Assembly (NCBI GenBank): GCA_026018925.1
Contig: JAKSZU010000018.1
Coordinates: 2,806,505 to 2,870,504, forward strand
Length of the DNA stretch: 64,000 nt
Source: Tupaia tana
Taxonomy: Eukaryota > Chordata > Mammalia > Scandentia > Tupaiidae
Direction: 5' to 3'
Positions 11,015 to 20,360 of the stretch are shown piece by piece. Numbering within the stretch: position 1 is the stretch's first letter; every line of letters starts with the position of its first letter. The notes under the pieces were generated by a model that worked only from the letters and a program-made list of their open reading frames with translations, was not told the DNA's origin and searched no databases. The translations under genes and the position numbers were made by a program.

Positions 11015-11240
11015 CATGATGGGTGCTGTGGTTTGGACAGGGGTCTGTACCCCTGAGGGCCGCGCTCAGCACACGGTCCCTGAAGTGGTGGTGTTGGGGC
11101 AGTGCTGCCTGGTGGGCGTGGCTGGGTCGCAGCGCTTGCGTCGTGCAGGCCCCGGCCTCGTGAACAATCAACGCAGTCTTGCAAGAGGCCAAGTTCTGCT
11201 CCCATGAGACCTGGTTGCTATGGACATGGCTGCCCCAGGT
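11015..11240 (+). mobile_element. Possible MaLR-type solo LTR fragment
   Basis: TGATGGGTGCTGTGGTTTGG near 11018-11037, then GTGGTGGTGTTGGGGCAGTG near 11085-11104, and GTCTTGCAAGAGGCCAAG...CTCCCATGAGACCTGG resemble the order of text in mammalian MaLR LTRs (GCTGTGGTTTGGAT, GTGGCAGTGTTGGGAGG, CTTGCGAGACTGG.TTAGTTCTC). Strongly diverged, no internal retroviral sequence and no protein-coding remains seen. Confidence 0.4.
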
Positions 11241-11797
11241 GGCCCTCTGCCAGGCTCTCCACGACTGTCCACCGTGCTGGGACCAAGCTGGCCCAGTGCC
11301 GGCCATGGGCCTGGCGCCTGTGGCTACCACCCAGTGAGTCAGGTGAACCCTGCTCTTGACAAGTGGTGCGGCAGTGACTAAGAGGGGCTCGAGGGTGTCG
11401 GGCACCCCGGCAGCGCTGAGATGTGCAGGGAGGTGGGCCTCGAGGGGGAGCTCCGAGGGCCACTTTGGCCACTTGACCCCGGGGCTTCATGCGGTGACTG
11501 GCGTGAGTGGAGGCTGCCTTTGCACACGCCCCCGCCTGGGTGCCCTCTCCCGGCTTGGCTCGTCCTTGGTCTCGCTCAGTGCCGCCCTCCCAGAGGCGGC
11601 CCCGCCTGCCCCGACTGCCCTCTGCACGGGGCCCTGTTCCTATCCTCAGAGCCGTAACCGCGCCTGGATGGCTCTGGTCATGTTCTGTGTTCCCCGCTAT
11701 CTGCCTCCCCACGGGAAGACCCCTGAGGTGACCAGTCTCTGGCCTCCCTGTCACGGCTGTGTGCCCAGGGCTGGGTGTAGTAGCTGCTCAGTAAAGT
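11241..11797. other. GC-rich non-coding DNA
   Basis: No recognised feature; ends at a poly(C) tract. Confidence 0.45.
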
Positions 11798-11816
11798 CCC
11801 CCCCCCCCCCCCCCCC
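11798..11816. repeat. Poly(C) tract, about 19 bases
   Basis: Uninterrupted C run (G-quadruplex on the minus strand); length is likely unstable. Confidence 0.9.
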
Positions 11817-11929
11817 GCCTCTTCTCCCCAGGGATGGCAGGCTTGGGGGGGTCTCCAGGATAAAGGGTGCAAAGGAAAGAGAATGGAAGTGGGCGAACTG
11901 GCCTGGCGGTGCACTTCCTGCTTGAGTTC

Positions 11930-12560
11930 AAAGTCGGCCCTGCCCCTGGAACTGCCATTACGAGCTTAGATTGTTTCAGAATCCCGCTGCAGGCTGTTCA
12001 AAAGGCTCCCAGCTGCTATCAGGAAATAGCTCAGGAAGGTCTCCACTAAACAGAGAAACCGAGATGCAATCAGCGGCCTGGAATTCAGGGAGGTGCCGCT
12101 GCGGGAGTTCAGGACTGAGACGCGCTTCGCTTCGGGGCCAGAGGCTGCGAACCTGCTGGCCAGCGTTTTTCTCCTCCCACCTACCTGTCCCCCAGCGCCA
12201 GGCCCGCGTCCCGCCGGCCTGCCACGCCTGCAGCGGGCAGAGGGTGCGGTGCGGGGTCCTGCGGCCGTGCCCACGCCCACACTGATTGCCGCTTCCTCCC
12301 GCGCCCTGGCACCGGCCCGCGATCTTTCAGTTGTGGTCTTGGAGGCCAAACACGAACCAGGATTTTCCATTATGGTTGCAATTTTGGCTTGTAATTGTAT
12401 CACTCGAATCTAAATCCACTTCAGAAATGCCATAAACTAATTGTCACTGAATAAACTGAAACTTTTGAGAAGTTTATAAAAGTGATTTAATGAAGAAAAA
12501 AAAAGGAAAATAGAAAACAAATGTCACCCACAGAATTGCTGGCAAAACGGTAAAACCTCG
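11930..12560. promoter_or_regulatory. Candidate conserved non-coding block with two AT-rich cores
   Basis: Two AT-rich cores (about 11945-12090 and 12320-12560) flank a CpG-rich stretch (12090-12310). The second core contains TTTTCCATTATGGTTGC, TTGTAATTGTATCACTCG, CTAATTGTCACTGAATAAAC and AAGTGATTTAATG, rich in homeodomain-type ATTA/TAAT words. No transposon text recognised. The contrast with flanking DNA, which is strongly GC-drifted even in old transposons, suggests sequence held by selection; this is an inference. Confidence 0.35.
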
Positions 12561-13200
12561 CCGTTCCTTTTGAAAGCACTCCCTCGCCCCGTGCGCCCTG
12601 CCTGCTCCGGCCGCCAGTGTTTGCCTTGGAGCCGGGGAGGCGGCCTGGGGGGCAGCCTGGGGGCGGCCAGAGCAGGGCCGGGGAGGGTCGGGGGAATAAA
12701 TGGCCACAGATGAGCGCGAGGCCTTGTCCAGCAGGCCGGGCCTCGTGTCCTTGATTAACAGTGAAACGGCAGCAGGCGAACGCCGGGGTTAAGTAAATGC
12801 ACGCTAATTACCCGCTGTGGCCGCCTCCGCAGTTGCTGAAGCTGAGCACGGAGGGGCGAGTTGTCGGTCTGTGTTAGGCGGTCACTCCGCTGCTGCCGGG
12901 TAGCTGCTCCTCCCCGTTCACGTGAGAAGCAGGGCACAGGGGGTACCGGGCCATGGGCTCTGCTTCCGGGAGGAGCAGGGCCGGCCGGCGGGCAGCAGCT
13001 CGCGGGGAGTCTGCGGCTGGACGGGCTCCGGGGCTGCTTGAAACTGGGGAAAACTTGCAGGGTGGACAGTCTGGCAAGGGTCAGGTGGTGCCGAGCCAGG
13101 GAGAAGGGCGTCTCCCGGGGCCGAGGCGTCTGCACACCTGGGCCTAGGGTGCTGTTCTGTCCACCCTGAGCCGCTGGGACGTCCATCTGGGTGGCCATGA
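12561..13200. other. CpG-rich block, possible CpG island
   Basis: High CpG density from about 12575 to 13160 without a recognisable exon. Could be a CpG island linked to an unseen promoter or simply local GC-biased drift. Confidence 0.4.
12745..12835. promoter_or_regulatory. Small candidate regulatory core
   Basis: TCCTTGATTAACAGTG and AAGTAAATGCACGCTAATTACCC, with TAATTA at 12805-12810, inside a CpG-rich block. The homeodomain-like sites and low CpG stand out from the flanks. Confidence 0.25.
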
Positions 13201-13949
13201 GCCACCTGCAGCCAACCAGTACTTAGAGTGTGGCTTGTGGGGTGAAAACGGTTTTCTCACCTCATTTCACCTTAAACTGAGGTGCCTCCCACGGCCAGTG
13301 GCTCCCACGTGGACGGCAGCCGGGGGAGGGCCTGCAGGATGGAGCAGACCTTTCTCGGCGGCGAGGTGGGAGGAGGGGTCAGGTCGGAGAGACCGTTGCC
13401 TCCACTTTCCGTGGAGCACAGAGCACGTCCTCTCAGGCGACCCCGAGCAGTCTGAGGCAAGTTTTACAGTAAACGTGATTAACCGTGGGTAGCGCCGAGT
13501 CTTCACGGAGCAGGTGAGAATCCAGAGCGAAGAACCCGCCCAGGGCTAGGAGCACACGAAGCCTCAGGCCAGCCCTCCTCAAGTGCAAACCTCTGCTCAC
13601 CCGTGGGCCCCTGGGGGCGGGTGGGAACACAGCGGCCAGCAGTCCGCACGGACCCAGTCCTGGCCCTGCACTGGCTGTGGGAGGAGAAAGGAGCCCTGGG
13701 GCAGACGGATGGTTCTGCCTTCTGTGGGAAACAGCCCGCTGCTCCCCCTGCCCCCGCTGGGCCAGCACGGGACCCCGACCCAGCACCCACTGAAGCAGGA
13801 GGGCTGGCGGCAACCATAGCCTTTCACTCTGTGGTCCCAGCCTGCCTGGGGAGGTTTGCATGTGCTCCCGCTGGCTGGTGCACGCTCGTGTGCACGGGCT
13901 CTATTAAGACCCTCTTTAATTCTCATGGAAGAAGTAAGTAAACTTTTTG
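13201..13949. other. GC-rich non-coding DNA
   Basis: No feature recognised before the SINE cluster. Confidence 0.5.
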
Positions 13950-13954
13950 AAAAA

Positions 13955-14250
13955 GCTATGGTGGGGAACCAGCAGTTAGCGTAATGGCTATGTCGCTGGA
14001 CTCCCACATAGTCGACCGCGGTTCGCGTCTTGGACCCGGTGGCTTACAACTCACGCCGGGCGCGTGTGCGTGCGTGCCCAAGATCCCGAGAGGAGAATGG
14101 AGGAGAAGGGATTGCGGCGTGACCATCCCCCCTGGGGGGTGATTTCTTGCTTTCTGTCTCTATGTCTCTCTCTGTCTGTCTGGCGAGCGCACGCGCCCTA
14201 TAGCAAAAACCTCTCCAAAAAAAAAAAAAAAAAAAAAAAAGCTATGGTGG
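13955..14250 (+). mobile_element. Young tRNA-derived SINE with poly(A) tail and TSD
   Basis: Element body starts about 13965 (GGAACCAGCAGTTAGCG). A box TAGCGTAATGG at 13977-13987, B box GGTTCGCGTC at 14020-14029, body with AGAGGAGAATGGAGGAGAAG, a CTGTCTCTATGTCTCTCTC stretch, the CCCTATAGCAAAAACCTCTCC end and a 24-base A tail to 14240. It is flanked by a perfect 10-bp TSD, GCTATGGTGG, at 13955-13964 and 14241-14250. Low divergence from the copies at 38338 and 46061 marks it as recent. It landed at the edge of another SINE. Confidence 0.95.
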
Positions 14251-14560
14251 ATCAGTTGGTGATGCAGTGGTAAAGGCAGCTGGGTCCTACATGGGGGGCT
14301 GCGTGGTCAGTGCGGCTGGGTCCCACATGGGGGGCTGCGTGGTTAGGGGGGCTGGATCCCACATGGAGGACTGCATGGTTTGAATCTCAGACCTTGAGAA
14401 ACACGCTGAGCCCACACGTGTGCCCCAGATCCCTAAAGGATGGAGAAACGAGGAGGCGGGATTGCGGCATTACGATGCCCCCACCCCATAGCAGGGTATG
14501 TATCTTCTTTCTCTCTCTGGCAAGCACACACATCCTCTGGCATATTTTTTAATTTGTTTA
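14251..14560 (+). mobile_element. SINE with triplicated tRNA-arm segment
   Basis: The head begins ATCAGTTGGTGATGCAGTGG (A-box-like). The segment GCTGGGTCCTACATGGGGGG is followed by two further versions (GCTGGGTCCCACATGGGG..., GCTGGATCCCACATGGAGG), a roughly 37-bp unit present three times at about 14278-14380. Then follow the B-box-like GGTTTGAATCTC and a normal SINE body ending CTCTGGCATATTTTTTAATTT. The repeat covers the anticodon-arm part of the tRNA-like head, between the A and B boxes, so the promoter spacing is abnormally long. Confidence 0.85.
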
Positions 14561-14582
14561 AATTAAAGTAATTAATTAATTT

Positions 14583-14825
14583 ATTAGAAAGGTTTTTCCA
14601 TAGGGCACACACACTTGCTGGAGAGGAGAGAGAGACAGTGAGAGGGAGAGGGAGAACTCCCCCCGGGGAATGGCCATGCTGCGATCCCTTCTCTCCATTC
14701 ACCTCCTGGGATTTGGGGCACACATGCACATGCACTCTCAAACACCAGGTCTGGGACTCAAACCATAGTCGGCCGTATAGGAGTCCAGCGCCTTAACCAC
14801 TGTGCAACCTGCAGCGCCCTGCCCC
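14583..14825 (-). mobile_element. Old tRNA-derived SINE, antisense
   Basis: Reads as the complement of the family: TTATTAGAAAGGTTTTTCCATAGGGCAC, GAGAGAGAGACAGTG, AATGGCCATGCTGCGATCCC, TGGGACTCAAACCATAGTCGG (B-box complement) and CCTTAACCACTG (A-box complement). It belongs to the older subfamily by its TTAACCAC head. Confidence 0.9.
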
Positions 14826-14837
14826 AGCAACCTTTTT

Positions 14838-15386
14838 TTTGAAACTACAGGAACTAAAACAAGGAAGTGACTTAAGACAGACGTGCAGAGCGATGGACCA
14901 GAGTTCAGAAACCCCTCCCACGTATTGGCAAGTGCGTTTGACGAGAACGCCAAGACCACTCAGCGAGTGACTGAGCACGTGGGCCTGCGGACGGTAGAGG
15001 GGCGCCCTCTGCCACACCACGTCGGAAAACAAACTCCACACGGAGCAGAGACGGGAAAGAAACGACGAGAGGTAAGACACAGGCCGTCGAGCTGAGCAGT
15101 CCGCGATGTCGGGTTTGGCGGCCGTTCCTTGGCTATGGCACCAAAAGCGAAGGCAGAGGAAGGCGGGGTGAACGCACACGAAAGCTTGCGTGCCAGCGTG
15201 CTCTGTGGCATTCTGCACGGTGGCCGAAGGCGGGAGCGCCCCAGCTTCCACTGACGGCGCTGGAGTAACCACGCGTGGCCTCTGGGAGGGAGACTGCAGC
15301 CCGCGCAGAGAGTGAGCTCTGACCCTGAGGGGACCTTGAGGGCACCAGGCCAGGTGAGACAAGCCTCTCCCCGGAGGACAAGTCCT
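14838..15386 (+). mobile_element. L1 ORF2 3' region, GC-drifted fossil (5' part)
   Basis: Aligns by eye to the late ORF2/3' end of mammalian L1 in sense direction: GCGATGGACCAGAGTTCAGA...TTTGACGAGAACGCCAAGACC (14890-14955), CACACCACGTCGGAAAACAA (15013-15032), CACACGAAAGCTTGCGTGCC...GTGGCCGAAGGCGGGAGCG (15175-15237) and GGACCTTGAGGGCACCAGGC (15329-15350). There are internal deletions and no intact frame. L1 is normally A-rich here; this copy is full of CpG, showing extensive A/T to G/C substitution. Confidence 0.75.
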
Positions 15387-15625
15387 GGGCTGGCCTATGC
15401 CTGTGATTCAGAGTCACATCCCACATGGCTGACCATGGTTCGAATCCCAGCCCCGGTGGCTTTAACGACACATCGGGCCCCTGTGTGTGCCCCAGATCCA
15501 GACAGGATAGAGAAATGGAGGAAGTGAGAGTGTGGTGACCGTGTCCCATGCGCTTTCTCCCTCTCCGTCTCCGTCTCTGTCTCTGTCTGGCAGGCACACT
15601 CACTCTCTGGCGATTAAGGAGAGAA
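15387..15625 (+). mobile_element. tRNA-derived SINE inserted in L1
   Basis: TCCCACATGGCTGACCATGG and GGTTCGAATCCCAGCCCCGG (B box) followed by GTGTGTGCCCCAGATCC, AATGGAGGAAGTG, the CCGTCTCCGTCTCTGTCTC run and CTCTCTGGCGATTAAGG. The A box is degraded. L1 text continues on both sides, so the SINE is younger than the L1. Confidence 0.85.
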
Positions 15626-15725
15626 GTAGAACTCCTGTGTGATGCCACCTACGTGAGCCCCTAGAGCAGGCGGGTTCGGGGGGCCGGGAGGGCAGGGAGT
15701 GGGCGGAGAGCTTGGGCTGGCGGGC
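15626..15725 (+). mobile_element. L1 3' end (continuation after the SINE)
   Basis: GATGCCACCTACGTGAGCCC and the GCAGGCGGGTTCGGGGGGCCG stretch fit the GATTCCATTTATATGA... and TGGTTGCCAGGGGCTGGGG text of the L1 3' end after heavy GC drift. Fit is weaker than in the 5' part. Confidence 0.4.
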
Positions 15726-17677
15726 GGCGGCCGCGTGGTGGTGCGGAGGTGCGATGCGTCTGTGCTGTGCCCTCGGAAAGGTCAGAGCGTGGGACTGCCA
15801 CAATTAGAGCAGGGCTCACCGTCAGCGCGGGTGGAGGCGAACGGCCGCTCGGTGAGCCACGCAGGCTGGCAGATGTGGGCCCTGAACAGTGTCGTGCGTC
15901 CGTCTGTCAACATGGACTGCGTACACCGCGGCGGCCCCTCTGGGTGGAGATGCCGGCTGTCCCCTAGGCGTGTGCGAGGACGCCCCGACGGCACACTGCG
16001 AGCAGGCCTCGTCGGCACGCGGCCCACCGTGACCTGATGCGTGACTGTGTCCCGAGACTCGCCGTCCCATCACGGTGCCTGTGAGCTCCTGAGAGGCTTC
16101 ATGGTGAGCGGGCTTCCAGGGCGTCGACGTGGAGAGACGGGGACGGGGCGTGTGAGCCGGCGGGGCTACGGTCGCAGCCACGACCCCTTCAGTGAGCTCC
16201 TGAGGGTGGCTGGCCGGACCGCATGCTGCCATTAAATCCACGCCCCTCACACCTCCCAGGAGCACCGTCACCTGCTACCTCATGTCCCCCTCGGTCTCCC
16301 GCATGCCACACGCATGCACCGTCCGGGCCTCACCGGGCTGTCCCCACCTGAGACGCCCCGGCCCGAAGGGAAGCCATCTACCACCTGAGGCTCGCTGCCG
16401 CGTGGGCGCTGCCAGGCACCTACCAGGTGTTTCCGGTGAGGGCCGCGTTCTGACCGGCACTGCACAGGCACTGGTAGGAGGGCAGGGCGCTGGGCCCCCC
16501 GACGCCGTCCTCCGAGAGCAGGGCCGAGGCCCTGGCTGGCGGCAGGACTCCTGTAGACGGCCTCTTACGGGCTCGCTCGCGCTCTCCCCCTCACTCGCGT
16601 TTTCCCCTTCCCTTTCTCTGCTTGGGAAAAGGCTGTGGCCCGCGGCCACGCCCGGGCACGGGGTCCAGTGTCTTTGCTAAGGAGCCAAGAATCCTCTCCT
16701 CGGAGGAGAAAGAGACGGATGTTTCTTTTGTGTAGAAGCCTTCACTGCGGCTGGAGCCATCGGAAATGCACCCACTTCATCTCCCCCCAGGGCCTCTCCT
16801 CTCCGCGGGACGCGGGACGTTCCTGGCAAACCGGGGTGAGCCGGCCACCATAGCTCAAGGCGAGTCTTCAGGCGTGGCCGGAAACAGCGCTGTCAGTCAG
16901 TCGCGGGCTGTCATCCCAGGTCTGTCACCCCCGCCTGCCCGCACGGACCCCCTTGCCGGGGATCGGGCAGGGGGAGGCACCAGATCCTCTGGCCTCTTCC
17001 CCGGCAAGCCGGCTCTGCCAAGGTAACTTATCTGGACATAAATAACGTGAAGGAGGTCCGGGCCTCTGATGCTCTCGGGCCCCCAGCCCGCCTGCTGCCC
17101 GGGCCTCTGCCCGCTGGGTGCTCGGAGCATCGCTAAGTCAAAGACGTTTGGTCGACAGTGAGGGCCCTGGAGGCCGACCCCGTGCGAGGTGACAAGTGCC
17201 CAGGCACGGGCTTCTCACTCTCTCTCTGTCTGGGTCTCAGATGGCTCCGCTCCCCACACCCCACCCTTCCTGGGGCAGGAAAAGTGCATGCCCCTCTCGA
17301 GTGTCTTCATGCATTTACGTCACCTTGGAATGTTCCTTTTCTGGCTCGCTCTCTGGCATGGCCCGGCCGAGAGGCTCCAGGAAAGCCGTAAACGCTGTTG
17401 AATGGCACCACGGACGGCCCGTCCCACCGGGACACGCCAGCGCTTTCTGTCTTGTAATGTCAGGACGAGCTTGGCCAGGCACCGCGGCGGCCGGCTTGAG
17501 CTGGTTTGGCGCTGCGCTTCTGGGGGGAGGGCTGAGTGAGCTTCCTCCTGGGCCTTGGGAGGGTCAAACCAGGCCGCCCCTCATGGCGTTGCCCTGACAG
17601 CTTGAGAGAGCATCCAGAGCCTTCTTTTCCTTACTTAGGGCTGGGTGTGCCACACAGAGGAAGCCCTGGCGGAAGAT
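15726..17677. other. CpG-rich non-coding DNA
   Basis: Nearly 2 kb with high CpG density. AACTTATCTGGACATAAATAACG at about 17026-17048 is a small AT-richer patch with a GATA-type core that could be regulatory. No exon or repeat family otherwise recognised. Confidence 0.45.
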
Positions 17678-17763
17678 GGATTCCACTGCTTGGAACAGCT
17701 GGGTGACCTTCGGGGAAACTCGACCTTTCTGAGCATCAGTCTCCGCGTCGGAAATGGGGGCGA
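17678..17763 (+). mobile_element. MIR fragment
   Basis: GAACAGCTGGGTGACCTTCG, CTTTCTGAGCATCAGTCTCC and GGAAATGGGG align with the MIR core (GCTGTGTGACCTTGG, TCTCTGAGCCTCAGTTTCC, AAAATGGGG) in sense. Confidence 0.75.
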
Positions 17764-17765
17764 CG

Positions 17766-17845
17766 GGGCCGGCAGGTGGCGTGGTGGCTAAAGGTGCTTG
17801 ATTCCCACATGGCCGCCCACAGTTTGAGTTCCGGATTTAGTAGCT
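17766..17845 (+). mobile_element. 3'-truncated older SINE head
   Basis: GGGCCGGCAGGTGGCGTGGT (A-box region), GATTCCCACATGG and AGTTTGAGTTCCGG (B-box-like) are the tRNA head of the older subfamily; the body is missing, and a young SINE begins 9 bp downstream. CCGGCAGGTGGCG at 17769-17781 is one base from the CTCF core consensus. Confidence 0.8.
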
Positions 17846-17853
17846 TCCTTTCT

Positions 17854-18118
17854 GGGACCAGCAGTTGGCGTAATGGCTATGTCGCTGGACTCCCATGTAG
17901 TCAACCGCGGTTCGAGTCTCAGACCCGGTGGCTTAAACTCACGCTGGGCGCTTGTGCATGCGTGCCCAAAATCCTGACAGGAGACTGGAGGAGAAGGGAT
18001 TGCGGTGTGGCCGTTCCCCCTGGGGGGGGTTTGATTTCTCACTTTCTGTCTGTCTTCCTGGTGAGCACGCGTACCCTATAGCAGAAACCTCTCAAAAAAT
18101 TAATTAATTAAATAATTT
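17854..18118 (+). mobile_element. Young tRNA-derived SINE, sense
   Basis: GGGACCAGCAGTTGGCGTAA start, A box TGGCGTAATGG at 17866-17876, B box GGTTCGAGTC at 17909-17918, AGGAGAAGGGATTGCGGTGTGG body, CTGTCTGTCTTCC run and ACCCTATAGCAGAAACCTCTC end, then (TTAA)n/A-rich tail. The head retains a pairing GACT...AGTC arm around CCCATGT, i.e. a CAT anticodon position. Confidence 0.95.
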
Positions 18119-18173
18119 TTTTTTAAAATGAGGGGAGAGTGAACAAAATTAGGAGTCTTCAACCTTGGCTGGT

Positions 18174-18466
18174 CTTGGAACTCATTTTCTGGTTTTTTTT
18201 TGAGAGGTTTTTGCTATAGGGTACGTGCGCTTGCCAGACAGACAGAGACAGACAGAGATAGAAAGCGAGAAATCACCCCCCAGGGGGGGACGGCCATGCC
18301 GCAATCCCTTCTCCTCCATTCTCCTCTCGGGATCTTGGGCACGCATGCACATGCGCCCGGCATGAGTTTAAGCCACTGGGTCTGGGACTCGAACCGCGGT
18401 CGACTACGTGGGAGTCCAGCGACATAGCCATTACGCCAACTGCTGGTCCCTTGGGACTCATTTTCT
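18174..18466 (-). mobile_element. Young tRNA-derived SINE, antisense, with TSD
   Basis: Complementary copy from a short T run at about 18193 through AATCCCTTCTCCTCCATTC and TCGAACCGCGGTCGACTACG to CCAACTGCTGGTCCC at 18450. It is flanked by TTGGAACTCATTTTCT (ends 18190) and TTGGGACTCATTTTCT (18451-18466), a 16-bp TSD with one mismatch. It lies about 75 bp from, and inverted relative to, the preceding young SINE. Confidence 0.95.
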
Positions 18467-18680
18467 ATAGAACCCTTTGCAGCACGTGTCATTTGTAAAA
18501 TGGTGACACGTCGAGCCCTTCTGTCTGAAGCAGACGTTTGTAGATCAGCCCCAGTCCCCGTGTCCCACGAGGCTCGGGGTGGTAGTGGTGAGGTGTCTTC
18601 TCACCTTTCTGAGCTTCCCACCAGATGCTCTCGGGCGGTTTTGGGCTTGTGATGCCGCTGTGCGATGTGCCCAAACCGCC
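18467..18680. other. Unremarkable non-coding DNA
   Basis: No feature recognised. Confidence 0.4.
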
Positions 18681-18796
18681 CCACGCCGCCCGCCCGCCGC
18701 CCGCCCACCACCTGCCCCATCCCGCCCGTCCGCCCGCCCGCCGCCCGCCCACCACCTGCCCCATCCCGCCCGTCCGCCCGCCCACCGCCCGCTCTC
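18681..18796. repeat. 43-bp tandem duplication, C-rich
   Basis: ACCACCTGCCCCATCCCGCC occurs at 18708 and 18751 with GCCCGCCCGCCGCCC between. Two copies plus a partial third; almost pure C/G on one strand. Confidence 0.9.
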
Positions 18797-19798
18797 CCTC
18801 GCTGTAGTCTCTCTACCCACATCCACCGTTGTCTGTCCTCAGACGTCACCTTGGGAGTCCCCGGAGAGCTCGCTGGGACTCGATTTCCGGGCCCACCTGG
18901 GCATCTCTGCCCGGCAGGTCAGGGCGGTGGGCGGCGGTCTGACTAATTATCCCACAGGTTCCCAGATGCGGCCGTGCCGCCCCCAGAGGGCATGGCGAGC
19001 CTCTCCGCGTTGTCTGCGTTTGCCCACAGGCTTGGCTTTAGAAGTCTGCACAAAGCTGAGAGGTTAAGCACAAACAGCTCCGTGGTGGCCCCGGTGCACA
19101 AGTGTCCAGCCTCGAGGGCACGTCTCTGCAGTTCGGGCCCAGGAGCGCGCAGCCCGGACCCTCAGGCTCAGGAAACCAAGTCCCCCAGCCGCTGCGGTGT
19201 GGGGCGTCAGAACGGCCAGTGTGACCACCCAGGCGACTGCCGGAGCCCGTGAGGCATGACCAAGACGTCCCACGGCATTGCCTGTGCTGGTGAGGGCTCG
19301 GGAGCCTGTCACGGGGGCCATGGGCAGCACCACGTGGGGACCCCGGGGCTGCGGGGCTGCAGTGGGGACGATGGTGTGGACCCCGACTGGGACCTGCTTA
19401 GGGAGGAGGAGCAGTGGGCTGAGATGCCCAGCAGGCCCCTGATGGAGACGGCGTCTCACCAGACTCGGCCCACGTGGCACTTGGGGGGCGGGAGCAGGAG
19501 ACCCAGCCCGGGGCACGGGAACGGAGGAGGGGCTCGCTGGGCCAGGAGGGAGATGGCGAGAGCGGCCGAGCGCTGTAACGACTCAGCCCTGTGCCCGTCA
19601 GACTCGGGACTCGGGTCGGACTCCACAGGCAGCCTCGTGTGAGAGCGAAGAGGGGCCGCACGGTGACATAGCAGCCGTGCCACATGGAAGGGAGGTTCCC
19701 AGTTCAAGGCCAGAGCCCTCCCCACACACTGAGCACACACCTGCCCAGGCCTGGGGCTGGCAAAGCTGGGCATCCGCGGACCCTGGCAGGGGCCACCC
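18797..19798. other. GC-rich non-coding DNA
   Basis: No exon recognised. At about 19655-19730 there is a degenerate tRNA-head-like text (GCCACATGG...GTTCCCAGTTCAAGGCC) that may be an old SINE fragment, too weak to call separately. Confidence 0.4.
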
Positions 19799-19968
19799 CG
19801 AGAGAAGCAGCTCCCACAGGTGACTGAGGTTCGAATCCCAGCCCAGTCAGCCGAGCACACGGGGCACTGTGCATGAACGCCTGAGATCCAGGCTGGGGAC
19901 GGAGGAAGGGATGGCAGCGGGACCAGACCTCACAGACGCGAGCGCGCGCGCTCTCTCTCTCTCAGATT
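19799..19968 (+). mobile_element. Old SINE fragment, sense
   Basis: GAGGTTCGAATCCCAGCCCAG (B box), GCCTGAGATCCAGG, GACGGAGGAAGGGATGGCAG and a (GC)n(TC)n run at about 19943-19965 follow the order of the SINE body. 5' head mostly lost. Confidence 0.6.
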
Positions 19969-20345
19969 CTGCCATAAACAGGGGAAGTGACAAGTGACAA
20001 GGTGGGGGTGAGGGCCCACAGCTACCGTCAGACCACTCTTTAACTGAGTGGCCTCCTCTCGTCCTAATGGGCCCCCCAGGCTCTGGCCCTGCCCTCCCGG
20101 GGGTGCTGTCTGGGCAGCCGGAGGGGAAAGCCTGTGGCACCGGGGTCTGTCCCTCCCTCCCTCCCTCCCAGCAGCTTTTTCTCCTGTGGCCTCAGGGCGT
20201 CTAAAGGCAGCTCGGTGGCCTGAGGCACTGGTTAGCAAACCTGGGGGGGGTCCACTCCACACCAGGCTCCCCGGGGCTGGGGCTAAGGAGTTAGAACCCC
20301 ACTTGACCCACCTGGGGCAGCTCCAGCTGCTGGGACAGACTCGCC
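19969..20345. other. Non-coding DNA with small CCCT repeat
   Basis: Contains a short (CCCT)n run at about 20150-20170; otherwise nothing recognised. Confidence 0.45.
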
Positions 20346-20360
20346 TGCGCCCCCTGGTGG
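20346..20360 (-). promoter_or_regulatory. Consensus CTCF-binding motif
   Basis: The minus strand reads CCACCAGGGGGCGCA, an exact fit to the CTCF core CCASYAGRKGGCR. The motif occurs in non-repeat DNA. CTCF motif matches of this quality are often occupied and act at loop anchors; occupancy here is inferred, not seen. The motif 5'-3' direction points to lower coordinates. Confidence 0.55.

Noticed and set aside
10338-11405. 355-codon minus-strand frame
   Set aside because: It overlaps two transposon fossils and has no protein-family resemblance.
13965-14240. Functional tRNA gene in the SINE heads
   Set aside because: A and B boxes are present, but the acceptor stem does not close and the sequence continues into a SINE body and poly(A) tail.
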